NCBI GenBank assembly: GCA_017746715.1
Contig: JAGHZQ010000013.1
Location: forward strand, 1-64,000
Direction: 5' to 3'
Source of the DNA: Cyanobacteria bacterium SBLK
Lineage (GTDB): Bacteria > Cyanobacteriota > Cyanobacteriia > Cyanobacteriales > Spirulinaceae
DNA length: 64,000 nt
Under the pieces are notes generated by a model. The model worked only from the letters and a program-made list of their open reading frames with translations, had not been told where the DNA came from and did not search any database. Position numbers and translations under genes: made by a program. Each line of letters begins with the position of its first letter. The stretch's first letter is position 1. Positions 14,102 through 22,455 of the stretch are shown piece by piece.

Positions 14102-14809
14102 ATGGTCAGCCAACCCTTAGCCCTACCCGATCATACGCAGTTACCCTGCGAAAATGGTATCCCCGTGAAGAATTTCCAAGAACATCCCCAAAGCATCTTA
14201 ATCACCACCTCGATTCGCCCCATTCTCGATCGCATTCACCCCAACGGACAATACGACATCGGGCAAGATAGCGGCATCTACTGGCGCGTGACCAATCCTC
14301 CACTTAATGGCGCGGAAGCTCCTGATTGGTTTTACGTTCCCAACATTCCTCCCACGTTAGACGGGCAAAAGCGCCGTTCCTACGTTCTCTGGCAAGAACG
14401 AGTCCCTCCCGCGATCGTCTTGGAGTTTGTATCGGGGAATGGTGACGAAGAACGCGATCGCTCGCCTGAAACAGGCAAATTCTGGATATACGAAAATCGA
14501 ATACAAGCCGAGTATTACGCGATCTATGAGGTACGACAGGCACGAGTTGAGGTCTATCGCTTGGTACAAGGTCGTTACCAGCTTGTCCCTCCCAACAGTC
14601 GCGGACATTTTCCCATAGATTCATTGGGAGTCGAACTGGGAATTTGGCAGGGAAATTACCAAAATGCCGAATTACCTTGGTTGCGGTGGTGGGATAGTGA
14701 GGGGAATTTGTTGCTGGCTGCTGAAGAACGTGCCGATCTCGCTGAAGGAGAGTTGCAACAATTGCGCGATCGGCTTAGAGCAGCAGGCATCGACCCCAAC
14801 GCCCTTTAG
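14102..14809 (+). CDS. Uma2-family (DUF820) endonuclease-like protein
   Basis: This 235-aa protein has the Uma2/DUF820 restriction-endonuclease-like fold. It shows an early DRIHPNGQYDIGQDSGIYWR region, the PDWFYVPN core, a strand with conserved Glu (PAIVLEFVSG), GKFWIYENRIQAEYYAIYEV, and a C-terminal GNLLLAAEERADLAEGELQ helix tail. Cyanobacterial genomes carry dozens of copies and their biological role is unsettled. It lies between the BRO gene and the virion-like operon and is followed by a strong terminator, so it is a separate transcription unit. A HIP1-rich, A/T-rich stretch precedes the ATG. Confidence 0.85.
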   Translation: MVSQPLALPDHTQLPCENGIPVKNFQEHPQSILITTSIRPILDRIHPNGQYDIGQDSGIYWRVTNPPLNGAEAPDWFYVPNIPPTLDGQKRRSYVLWQERVPPAIVLEFVSGNGDEERDRSPETGKFWIYENRIQAEYYAIYEVRQARVEVYRLVQGRYQLVPPNSRGHFPIDSLGVELGIWQGNYQNAELPWLRWWDSEGNLLLAAEERADLAEGELQQLRDRLRAAGIDPNAL

Positions 14810-14824
14810 CTAAATTGACTTACC

Positions 14825-14855
14825 CCCGCGTAACACCACCAAACGCGGGATTTTT
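14825..14855 (+). terminator. Rho-independent terminator after the Uma2 gene
   Basis: CCCGCGT (14825-14831) pairs with ACGCGGG (14843-14849) across an 11-nt loop and is followed by ATTTTT. It closes the unit ending at 14809 and isolates the virion-like operon that begins at 14971. Confidence 0.88.
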
Positions 14856-14970
14856 CATGCTCATTGCCAAAGTGTTATTTCTACGCTATGATTTATAGAA
14901 CTAGCGTTCCTTCTTACTTTTTCTTTTAAAAAGTGAGAAAATATTCCTACTTTACAGGAAGGAAATTCTC

Positions 14971-15357
14971 ATGGCAAAAGGCAAAGATAACCCAGAACTC
15001 CAACGGCTGCGCTATCAAGCTCAACTCAAACAGCAAATCAAGAAATTACAAGAAGACAATCAAGCATTGAAGAGAGATAATGATTTGCTCAATGAGAAAA
15101 TTATTAAATTGCAACAAGAACAAAACAATTTAATCGATCGTCTTGCAAAAAAAGCTGTAGAGAACAAACAGCTTTTAGAGACAGGAAATAGCTATTCTTA
15201 TGATATCGTAATCCCCTTTGCTGTACTCGCGGCAATTATTTATTTTATGTATAGTATTTCTGTTTCTTTGTCAAAAGCTATTGCTTTTCTTCTACTTGTT
15301 ATAGTTATAATAATGGGTTTTTATATTTACAAAATGAAAAAACAACAACAAAAATAA
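14971..15357 (+). CDS. Coiled-coil membrane protein, first gene of the virion-like operon
   Basis: This 128-aa protein is a long polar coiled coil (about residues 8-70, LKQQIKKLQEDNQALKRDND) followed by two adjacent membrane helices (about 77-95 and 100-121) and a Lys/Gln tail. AGGAAGGAAA upstream of the ATG is a strong ribosome-binding site. The gene heads a run of closely spaced genes up to 22025. Its coiled-coil-plus-membrane layout resembles the minus-strand gene at 9996 with the order reversed, so the two might form an envelope-spanning pair; that is inference. Confidence 0.7.
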   Translation: MAKGKDNPELQRLRYQAQLKQQIKKLQEDNQALKRDNDLLNEKIIKLQQEQNNLIDRLAKKAVENKQLLETGNSYSYDIVIPFAVLAAIIYFMYSISVSLSKAIAFLLLVIVIIMGFYIYKMKKQQQK

Positions 15358-15360
15358 ATT

Positions 15361-17025
15361 ATGGCTTGTACCGCTATTGATAAAAATCTACTAAAACAAG
15401 AACAAGAAGAGTTACTAGCAGTCATTAACGCAAATATTCCACAGATAGAGCAAAGCGATCGCTGGGATGTTAGCGGAAAAATTGACTGGAATGAAACGGG
15501 GCAGCAAGCGACACCTTTTGGTGTATTTATCGCCACATGGGGAGGAGTGGGGCTAGAATCTGGACGTGATGACACCAAAATAATAGAAGCTCTAGAAAAA
15601 ATTAGCGACCGAATTCAAACAACAATTACTCGAATTACTGGTAATTCTGTTAATTGTCCCGCTAAAAAAAACGAATCATTGCTTTGCTTTAATAGCTTTT
15701 TTCTTCAAGAAACTGTAACTTTTCTTAGGGAATATCGAATTTTTATAGAAGAATTAGCAGCCCATGATGTTTGGAAAAGGCTATACGGACAAGAATCATT
15801 TAATATTATATGGATAAAATTACCTCAAGGATTTATTGAAGAAGTAGCAAGATTAAAAGAAAAGCTGAGAAATTTAACCGACAGTATTAGGGTTAGAATA
15901 GGAACTTTAATCAACAAAGGAAATAATTGTGAAGGAGACTCACCACCCGAGGAAGAACCCCCACCCGAAAGTGACGAAGCATGCGAAAAAATCGCCAACG
16001 CCCTAGAAAAACTCGCCGATAAAGACTTTAGCTGTTTAAAAGAAGAAGAATTTCTCGACGGAGTAAACCATCTCGCATCCCTCAACCTCGAAAACGCAGA
16101 AGAAATCGGAGAACTCAAAGCCGAAATAACAAGCCTAAAAGAAGACATCGCCGCCATCAAAAAAGCCGTAGGCGTGGACGATTTACCCCTAACAACTTTT
16201 GAATGTATCACCGACGAAAATTGCAAACCCATCGTTCTCGAATCAATCCCAGCAATACAAGCATGGTCGATCCAACAACTCGACGCACTCATCGGTAAAT
16301 TCCCCCTCAAAATCACAATCAAAGACACCGAACTCGACGAAAAAGGCGACCAATCCATCGAACTCGAATGGCAAAATTTAGCAGAACTTTTAGCCGACTT
16401 AACCGGCTTAATATACGTCACAGAAACCCAAGTCGATGCAACCTTTAACGCCACCATGCGAAACCTCATGGAAACTGCCAGTACCAAGAAAATGATGGTT
16501 AAACAAGACGCTTGCATGAGTACCCTTTGCGCGTGGATCGGGCATCCCACCACCCAGAAGAAAATCAAAATACCCTCAACCTTTAACCCCTTCGTCAAAA
16601 AAACCGCCGACATCCTAAAATCGACATTGATCGAAATGGTTGTAGATGTCCCCAGCGAAGAAGATAGCGGAAATTTTCAGCACGTCATCGGACACATCTT
16701 AAACATCGACCAAATTTGCCAAAGATTCGTACATCGCGGCAATCCGCAAGACCTCAAAGGCAGCGCGATGAACCTCCTCACTCAAATGTTACCCAAAAAA
16801 GATCGCCCACAAAACGACGGCGACGGTGACGACGATCCTCCCTTACAAGACGACGGCGACGATCGCCGAGGCTTCGACGAATTCATGCTACTCGTTCAAG
16901 ATGGCTTTATCGCAGAACCCGGCATGAAAGACACCATTAACCCCTACGGGCGTAAATTCGATCGCCGCGCTCGCATCACAGAAGTTGGCATCGACGGAGA
17001 ATCACGGGAGGACATTACAGAATAA
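15361..17025 (+). CDS. Large hypothetical protein A of the virion-like operon
   Basis: This 554-aa, acidic, largely helical protein starts 3 bp after the preceding gene. Residues 200-230 form a Pro/Glu linker (SPPEEEPPPESDEACEK), which divides an N-terminal helical domain from a central coiled coil (ENAEEIGELKAEITSLKED) and a C-terminal domain. The latter includes KKMMVKQDACMSTLCAWIGH and an acidic low-complexity segment (about 480-500). Its tail reads FDRRARITEVGIDGESREDI. It has no signal peptide or membrane helix. The stop codon overlaps the next ATG by one base, so proteins A and B are probably made in equal amounts. No family is recognised. Confidence 0.7.
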   Translation: MACTAIDKNLLKQEQEELLAVINANIPQIEQSDRWDVSGKIDWNETGQQATPFGVFIATWGGVGLESGRDDTKIIEALEKISDRIQTTITRITGNSVNCPAKKNESLLCFNSFFLQETVTFLREYRIFIEELAAHDVWKRLYGQESFNIIWIKLPQGFIEEVARLKEKLRNLTDSIRVRIGTLINKGNNCEGDSPPEEEPPPESDEACEKIANALEKLADKDFSCLKEEEFLDGVNHLASLNLENAEEIGELKAEITSLKEDIAAIKKAVGVDDLPLTTFECITDENCKPIVLESIPAIQAWSIQQLDALIGKFPLKITIKDTELDEKGDQSIELEWQNLAELLADLTGLIYVTETQVDATFNATMRNLMETASTKKMMVKQDACMSTLCAWIGHPTTQKKIKIPSTFNPFVKKTADILKSTLIEMVVDVPSEEDSGNFQHVIGHILNIDQICQRFVHRGNPQDLKGSAMNLLTQMLPKKDRPQNDGDGDDDPPLQDDGDDRRGFDEFMLLVQDGFIAEPGMKDTINPYGRKFDRRARITEVGIDGESREDITE

Positions 17026-18698
17026 TGGGATTATCGCTTACATTTGACGACCTCATCTCTCACGAAGTCCGATCCGCGATCGGGGAAAGAGTCATCGGTT
17101 CGCCAGAAGAACCCCTCGACGATGGAAACATCGATTGGCTGCCCGACTGGATCGAAGGACCCTTAAAAGGAGGCATCCAATGGGTACGGAATACCTTTGG
17201 CGGTTTCGTCGGCTTCGTTTGGAACAAACTTAAAGGTTTAGCCAGTCGTATCGGAGAATTTACCGCCGCCGAAGCATGGGGGGCATTCGTTGGCTTTAAA
17301 GAATTTATCCTTAACTTTAACTTCACTCAAAGCGACGAAGCGATCGACCAGACAACCGAACAGTTAATGCAAACCATCGCCGCCCAACTCGGTTCTACAG
17401 TCGGATGTTTAGCCGGGCAAGTCGTAGGCGGCGGATTATTTGCTCTTGGCTATGTCGCCACATCCAAACTGATCCAGCTTGACCCCATTGCCATCAAAAA
17501 AGGGCTAAAGCGTCAGGGTAAGGCTCTCGTTGGTCAAATCATGGATGACCTCGCTACAAACCTTGGAGCACTTGCCCGTACTGTCGCCATCCAAGGCACT
17601 CAAGCCTTACTTTTGCAAGCATACAAACACGGACGTAACTTCGCGGTGTGGGCATATCACAAACTCAAAGGCGTGCCAGATGAAGAAATCGAAAAAATCA
17701 AAGAAAGCCTGTACGGTCCCGGCGCTCAGCCGTTTATTATCAATGAAAAAGTCGAAGATAGTATTGCTAACATTGATAACAAACTGGTTCGAACTTTTGC
17801 TGAAAACGCATGGGACGAATTTAATGAATGTTTTAATGAGATTGGCTTTGTGCTTGCAGATGCAACAGACAAAGCTGAAGAGCAAGAAGATATGCAGGAA
17901 GCCGTCCTCGGTGTGGAACGCACCATAGCCCTCACCCCCGATCGCACCGCTCCAGAGGAAACTCTCGTGCTTGCTGGCAATGAGGAATCGCTCAAAACGC
18001 AAGCCACGACTGTAATGGCAGTTCACCAACTCCTCGAAAATCGCGATTTGCATCGGCTGCACGATCGCAGAAAAGCCAACGAACTCCCCGCCAAACCGCC
18101 AAAATCCACACTAACCCTGAAAATTCAGTATTACCCCTTGCCAGACAAACCGTTCTCTCGCACCAGATGGGAAACGGAGGGAAAAGACGAAAACTTGTGG
18201 ACAGAACCCGATATCAAAATCCCCTTCGTAGATCCAAGCAAACTCACATGGGCAAAAATTAAGCGGTTAGCAGGTGGAACCGTCGGCTTTAACTTTGGGA
18301 AATATGCAGCACGCGGAAAACTCGGAGGAAGACCCATCACCGTATTTGGCGCAACCGAAGCCGATGCAGTAAACTGGCTCGAATCATTGGCGGAACTTTC
18401 CGAAGCCGAACTAACTGGACTCTACTCTGGTGGCAGGCGCAGAAAAACCCCCAATCCTCGCGACAACGCTTTCGATGAGCAATATAAAACCGTAAGAGTG
18501 TATCCCGCGTTCGCCACCATTACCGCCCAACGCCTGACACCCGGAAAAGGACGAGCCAGCTTACAAGGAGAATTCAGCTTGTACCAGCAAGCGATCGATT
18601 TGTGGACACCTGACGAGCCACTGTTCACCAAGGAAAAACTTGATGATGCCAAGAGGTATCATACGCCTCTGTCTCAGTTGGGGATAGGTTTCACATAA
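17025..18698 (+). CDS. Large hypothetical protein B of the virion-like operon
   Basis: This 557-aa protein overlaps protein A by one base. An N-terminal Trp-rich amphipathic region (GIQWVRNTFGGFVGFVWNKL) and a Gly/Ala-rich hydrophobic stretch (about residues 127-155, AGQVVGGGLFALGYVA) suggest membrane interaction. A helical middle (about 165-330) is followed by a beta-rich C-terminal part. That part includes STLTLKIQYYPLP and GRPITVFGATEADAVNWLESL, then a short RVYPAFATITAQRLTPGKG strand region. The overall form, membrane-active N-terminus and beta C-terminus, resembles tape-measure or pore-forming proteins in outline only. No family is recognised. Confidence 0.7.
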   Translation: MGLSLTFDDLISHEVRSAIGERVIGSPEEPLDDGNIDWLPDWIEGPLKGGIQWVRNTFGGFVGFVWNKLKGLASRIGEFTAAEAWGAFVGFKEFILNFNFTQSDEAIDQTTEQLMQTIAAQLGSTVGCLAGQVVGGGLFALGYVATSKLIQLDPIAIKKGLKRQGKALVGQIMDDLATNLGALARTVAIQGTQALLLQAYKHGRNFAVWAYHKLKGVPDEEIEKIKESLYGPGAQPFIINEKVEDSIANIDNKLVRTFAENAWDEFNECFNEIGFVLADATDKAEEQEDMQEAVLGVERTIALTPDRTAPEETLVLAGNEESLKTQATTVMAVHQLLENRDLHRLHDRRKANELPAKPPKSTLTLKIQYYPLPDKPFSRTRWETEGKDENLWTEPDIKIPFVDPSKLTWAKIKRLAGGTVGFNFGKYAARGKLGGRPITVFGATEADAVNWLESLAELSEAELTGLYSGGRRRKTPNPRDNAFDEQYKTVRVYPAFATITAQRLTPGKGRASLQGEFSLYQQAIDLWTPDEPLFTKEKLDDAKRYHTPLSQLGIGFT

Positions 18699-18774
18699 TT
18701 TTGTGTTGTGCCACCAAATCAGAAAATTGGTAGTACAATGGGTCATAGCGTAACAACAACACTCAGATAATCTC

Positions 18775-19092
18775 ATGGCACAAATAAAAGGAACTGACAA
18801 CACAGCAAAAGAAGCTGTAGACGCTTTGCTCGCCGATATCGAACGAATCCGACAACTTTCTTTCAAATACGGCGGAAAATTGCGAGGAAACGCCAAAGCC
18901 AAAGGGGAAATGCCGCAAATTGTGACTCAATTTGCGGCTCAAATTAGTAACACCACGGGGGAAATTAGCCTAGCTGTAGGACTTACGATTCCTTGCATTC
19001 GAACTCCCAACGGAGAAGGCTATCTAACCAGTCCCGATCTAGAGTTTGATGATGCTCCCGCTCCCGCTCCCGCTCCCGCTCCTAATCCATAA
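18775..19092 (+). CDS. Small hypothetical protein with (PA)n tail
   Basis: This 105-aa protein has a helical first half (AKEAVDALLADIERIRQLSF), a short beta region (TGEISLAVGLTIPCIRTPNG) and a Pro-Ala repeat tail. The tail is encoded by five tandem GCTCCC hexamers (about 19051-19080), a site prone to slippage. There are 76 bp of non-coding DNA before it, with TACAAT near 18733 as a possible -10 box. A weak hairpin (AGGGTAGAA/TTCTGCCCT, 19101-19120) followed by TTT lies after its stop. It may therefore have its own promoter and partial termination. The function is unknown. Confidence 0.6.
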   Translation: MAQIKGTDNTAKEAVDALLADIERIRQLSFKYGGKLRGNAKAKGEMPQIVTQFAAQISNTTGEISLAVGLTIPCIRTPNGEGYLTSPDLEFDDAPAPAPAPAPNP

Positions 19093-19128
19093 AATACTTT
19101 AGGGTAGAATTTTCTGCCCTTTTAAAAA

Positions 19129-19506
19129 GTGCAACGCGTCCAAAAACTCGACGAGGGAAAATTCAAAATTTGGTGGGATGAAAAGCCTAGAGAAAGTTTA
19201 ACTCTTGACTTCAACCCCATCATCGAATATTTCAACCTAACCGGAGAATTTTGCTTGCTCCACTGGCAAGCCCGACCCCGAGGACTGAGAAGATGGGGAA
19301 TATACGACAGTGCCAGCGATAACTATTACCCCTTCGATAGCGCTCGCTTTTCCCGTTCCTCCCTCATTGGTCAAACCCTCCAAATCAACGAGAACCAACA
19401 TAAAACTGTCCCCACCGCAGTCCTCTTATTTGAGGGCAAACTAATCGTCAAGCCCCTTGACAAAATTAAAATTGTAAAAGAATGGATAAAACCGGACAAA
19501 TCTTAG
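19129..19506 (+). CDS. Hypothetical protein of the virion-like operon
   Basis: This 125-aa protein starts at a GTG (19129). It is beta-rich with many aromatics (FKIWWDEKPRESLTLDFNP, EFCLLHWQARPRGLRRWGIY, NYYPFDSARF). It ends in a TAVLLFEGKLIVKPL strand pair and a basic helix. The pattern fits a small beta-sandwich or baseplate/receptor-binding accessory protein, but no family is recognised. It overlaps the next gene by 25 bp, which implies coupled translation with the virion-domain protein. The start codon is the least certain part. Confidence 0.55.
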   Translation: MQRVQKLDEGKFKIWWDEKPRESLTLDFNPIIEYFNLTGEFCLLHWQARPRGLRRWGIYDSASDNYYPFDSARFSRSSLIGQTLQINENQHKTVPTAVLLFEGKLIVKPLDKIKIVKEWIKPDKS

Positions 19507-20237
19507 CCGAACTCACCCCCGTTCACGGCATAGGAATCGTGACATTGTATCGGGGCGATCTCGACCATCAAACCGCTTTTAAAAATTATGCCTTTTCCGG
19601 ACAAATTACGAATCTTAGACTAAACGCTCGTATTCAAAATTCCTCTCCCTCTGGAGACTTCCCACCACAATTTTATGATAATTACTCCCGTTATCAAGGT
19701 GTCCCCACAATTCAAAACTTACTTGGCGAGTCTAATCATCTCATAATTCTTTTGCAGCAAGGGGACTTTCTCCCATGGATAGAAATCGGGAAAATTCCTC
19801 TAATTAATAATAGTAATACAGAATATTCTTTAATAGACTTACTTTATTTTTATCCCTTAGATTTTTTTCACAGTCGAGCTAGTATAGGTGTTAAAGTTAC
19901 AAAAAATTTATTACATGAGGATAAACTCACATTTTGGGGGGGCTATCAAGAACAATATACACCCAACAACCAAAACAATTTTTCTTTTGTCAATTCGATA
20001 AACATTATGGATACCCCAAAAATCATTTTACAGCCTAACGAAAACAGAAAAAATCTTGTTATTTTTAATTCGGGAGAAAAAACAGTTTATATCGCTCTTA
20101 ATGCAAACGCGACGACAAACAATTATAGTTATATCCTCCCACCTAATTTTACCCACGAAATCAAATACTCTGGAATAGTGAGCGCAATTTGCAAACCTGC
20201 CGAATTGACATCTCTGCAAATCACAGAAATTTTATAA
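19482..20237 (+). CDS. Virion-like protein with C-terminal phage beta domain
   Basis: This 251-aa protein has an N-terminal beta-rich portion (VHGIGIVTLYRGDL, AFKNYAFSGQITNLRL). The last ~75 residues read IILQPNENRKNLVIFNSGEK, VYIALN, a strand with SYILPPNFTHEIKY, GIVSAI and SLQITEIL. This NxNRKxLxIFN ... VYIxLG ... YxxxLxPxxxYE ... GxIxxI ... VTEx pattern is the small beta domain found at the end of many tailed-phage virion proteins. I recognise it from pattern, not from a search. It is the clearest structural-protein signature in the operon and the main reason for calling the module virion-like. The start overlaps the previous gene. Confidence 0.65.
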   Translation: MDKTGQILAELTPVHGIGIVTLYRGDLDHQTAFKNYAFSGQITNLRLNARIQNSSPSGDFPPQFYDNYSRYQGVPTIQNLLGESNHLIILLQQGDFLPWIEIGKIPLINNSNTEYSLIDLLYFYPLDFFHSRASIGVKVTKNLLHEDKLTFWGGYQEQYTPNNQNNFSFVNSINIMDTPKIILQPNENRKNLVIFNSGEKTVYIALNANATTNNYSYILPPNFTHEIKYSGIVSAICKPAELTSLQITEIL

Positions 20238-20238
20238 A

Positions 20239-21363
20239 ATGCCCTTAAACCTCAAACATCCCTGCTGCCAACCGCAAGAAGAAACTGACCTAAGAACGGG
20301 TGCAGTGACGAAAAGCGATCGCCCTCATGGCTGGATAGCGAGAGCAAAATGGCGTGGGCGTTCTTCAGAATACCGAATTTATACCCCAGAAAGTTACACT
20401 GAATACAAATGGAAAAACAACTTACCCCAGCATATTGCAGGATATTCAGAGAATTTGTATTTTTATGGCAGCAAAACAACCATTAAATGTGTATGTGATA
20501 TCGCAACCTATGAAACTCATCGAGGAGATTTATTTCCTTATATTCAATATATTGAAGCAATAACTATTGCAGGAACAATAGACACTCAAAAAAATATTCA
20601 CAATACGACAACAGGCAAAACATTGTGGGGATTAAGACCTACAAAAGATCCTGAAGAAGACGATATTAACACTCCTGACGGAATCATAGAAAATATTGTC
20701 TTGGACTTACTAGAAGAACCCGACGAACCTTATGGAAAACTAAAAGCCTACAGAGGTCCCCGCAAAGCCTTTGAATGGTGGGAGGTTCGACAAAGACATC
20801 TAGATCGATACTTTGAAAACTCTACCGGTGTTCCTTTTGGCGCTTATGATGCTGAAGGAAATCCTACGACTTGTGACGCTTTGGGAGTCCCGTACTGGCT
20901 CAAAGGAGACCCGGAAAACTCGAAAACCATTCACGGTATTTATATCTGCAAAGGACAATCTGAAACGCAGGAAATTCAAAAAGGTAGCCCGAGCGATATG
21001 GGCATTCGTATCGCCAGAAGAGATGCGGATGCTTATAATTGCGGCGATTTATGGAAAGGTAAACAAGCCTTTTATAATCTTTGTTCCTTAAAATTAGTTC
21101 CTGAAATTATTGAGAAATGCCATGATTTAAGAGAGACCTCTCGCGATATTGAATGGGAATGGAAGCAACGCGCTCCTAAACTGCATGAGACAACTGTTAA
21201 TGCTTTGGTTGGAGAGAGAGAAACAGAAAAGCGCGATCGCATTCTCAGCCGTCCAATCGAATTTGAATTTGGCAGCATTGAAGAGATAGAATTTATCTAT
21301 TGTAACTGCTGTGATTGCTGTGCCATCGGGCAAACCGTTTTAGATTTATTTGAAGGGATTTAA
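20239..21363 (+). CDS. Cys-rich hypothetical protein of the virion-like operon
   Basis: This 374-aa protein begins one base after the previous stop codon. Cysteines cluster at both ends (KHPCCQPQEE near the N-terminus; YCNCCDCCAIG near the C-terminus), suggesting metal binding or disulfide clamping. Between them lie beta-rich segments (GWIARAKWRGRSSEYRIYTP, LFPYIQYIEAITIAGT), a loop with KAYRGPRKAFEWWEVRQRHL and a helical region. Its stop overlaps the next ATG by one base. The length, position between two virion-like genes and Cys distribution suggest a tail-tip or fibre component. No family is recognised and the role is inferred. Confidence 0.6.
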   Translation: MPLNLKHPCCQPQEETDLRTGAVTKSDRPHGWIARAKWRGRSSEYRIYTPESYTEYKWKNNLPQHIAGYSENLYFYGSKTTIKCVCDIATYETHRGDLFPYIQYIEAITIAGTIDTQKNIHNTTTGKTLWGLRPTKDPEEDDINTPDGIIENIVLDLLEEPDEPYGKLKAYRGPRKAFEWWEVRQRHLDRYFENSTGVPFGAYDAEGNPTTCDALGVPYWLKGDPENSKTIHGIYICKGQSETQEIQKGSPSDMGIRIARRDADAYNCGDLWKGKQAFYNLCSLKLVPEIIEKCHDLRETSRDIEWEWKQRAPKLHETTVNALVGERETEKRDRILSRPIEFEFGSIEEIEFIYCNCCDCCAIGQTVLDLFEGI

Positions 21364-22025
21364 TGATGCAATTTTATAATTTGAACGATACTAGACAAAT
21401 TATTCAGGAGGAAGTTAATAGGGAAATGTCCGATCTCGCCTCGCCTTTAGATGTCGGCGATGTTATCTACTCCCTGAGCGAAAAGCTCCCCAACACTCCG
21501 ATTATCTCTCGCAAACGCTTCCTTTGGATAAGACTCGATCTTTTTGCCGGAACCATTGGAAGTCAGCAATCTCTCGCCGACTTGAGAGACGATCTCCTAG
21601 AACTTTTCTATTTTCATCTGGGCGGCACTGCCAGCGAATGGGAGCAGGGGCAGGCTCTCCCTATTGCCGATTATCGCGGACGCGCTTTAAGAATTGCTGG
21701 AAAAGGGAAAGATTTGGATCATCATCTCCTTGGTTCTTTGGCGGGGAAAGAACGCCATCGGTTGACAATTGCCGAGATACCCTATCACAAGCACGGTGGA
21801 GGAAATCACGCTCATTTGCAAAGGTCGAAAGTAACTCCCAACAAACACGCTGTAGATAACGGCGATCTGCCAAAAATAATGTTCCATGAAGACATGGGGG
21901 GAGTGAACGTTGGGACTCACGAATCGGGTCCTATCATCTTGGGAGAAGGTGGAAATATGTTTCATCCTACCCTCGGACCCTCAGCTTATCTGGCAGCGAT
22001 TGCTTTTCTAGGGGTGAGAGAATAA
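21363..22025 (+). CDS. Tail-collar-like protein, last gene of the operon
   Basis: This 220-aa protein's second half resembles the phage tail-collar domain. It has LPIADYRGRALRIAGKG, the ERHRLTIAEIPYHKHGGGNH strand-loop with clustered His (tail-fibre tip type, HxHGG), and an end HPTLGPSAYLAAIAFLGVRE corresponding to the usual 'PPYLALNYII' finish. The N-terminal half is helical. Collar-type tips of phage fibres often bind metal ions through such His loops. It overlaps the previous gene by one base and ends 17 bp before the tRNA-Thr fragment, so the element's edge lies directly behind it. Confidence 0.7.
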   Translation: MMQFYNLNDTRQIIQEEVNREMSDLASPLDVGDVIYSLSEKLPNTPIISRKRFLWIRLDLFAGTIGSQQSLADLRDDLLELFYFHLGGTASEWEQGQALPIADYRGRALRIAGKGKDLDHHLLGSLAGKERHRLTIAEIPYHKHGGGNHAHLQRSKVTPNKHAVDNGDLPKIMFHEDMGGVNVGTHESGPIILGEGGNMFHPTLGPSAYLAAIAFLGVRE

Positions 22026-22042
22026 AAAATTGTTTTGTAAGT

Positions 22043-22086
22043 CCTTGGTAAGGGTGAGGTCACGAGTTCAATCCTCGTCGAGGGCT
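22043..22086 (+). other. 3' half of tRNA-Thr(GGT): probable attachment-site remnant
   Basis: The segment reads as the last 44 nt of a tRNA-Thr. It runs from the anticodon loop (TTGGTAA, anticodon GGT at 22047-22049) through the 3' anticodon strand (GGGTG), a normal variable loop, a perfect T-arm (ACGAG-TTCAATC-CTCGT) and the acceptor end CGAGGGCT. The 5' half is absent: the bases upstream do not pair with GGGTG or with the acceptor strand. Such a half gene, cut at the anticodon loop, is the usual footprint of tRNA-targeted integration. Confidence 0.8.
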
Positions 22087-22298
22087 TTTCAGATATAGTA
22101 AGACTTTTAGCGTTTTTTGTACTGCTTGAACCAACTGTTCGAAAATTCATCAAAAAACTGGGTCTCAAGCACCGCCTTTAGCTTTGCTGTGGGCTACTTT
22201 GCAACTTTTTACCCCTGCTAGCTACACGTGAGTAACGTTGAAAAACGCCAGATTGAGTAACACGCTGAAAGCATTGATTTATTAGGTTTCTAGAATGA
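22087..22298. other. Intergenic gap between tRNA fragment and tRNA-Val
   Basis: No ORF or strong hairpin stands out in these ~210 bp. The region is A/T-rich with TGCTAGCTACACGTGAGTAACG-type sequence near 22220. It could hold the promoter side of nothing obvious, since tRNA-Val reads toward it. Confidence 0.4.
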
Positions 22299-22370
<72 letters not shown>

Positions 22371-22455
22371 GAATCCGCTCGGCATTAAATTTTTGAAGTC
22401 GGTTTATAATTGTAACGCGTTTTTTGTAGAAATAGGCATCCCGAGGGAATAACCC

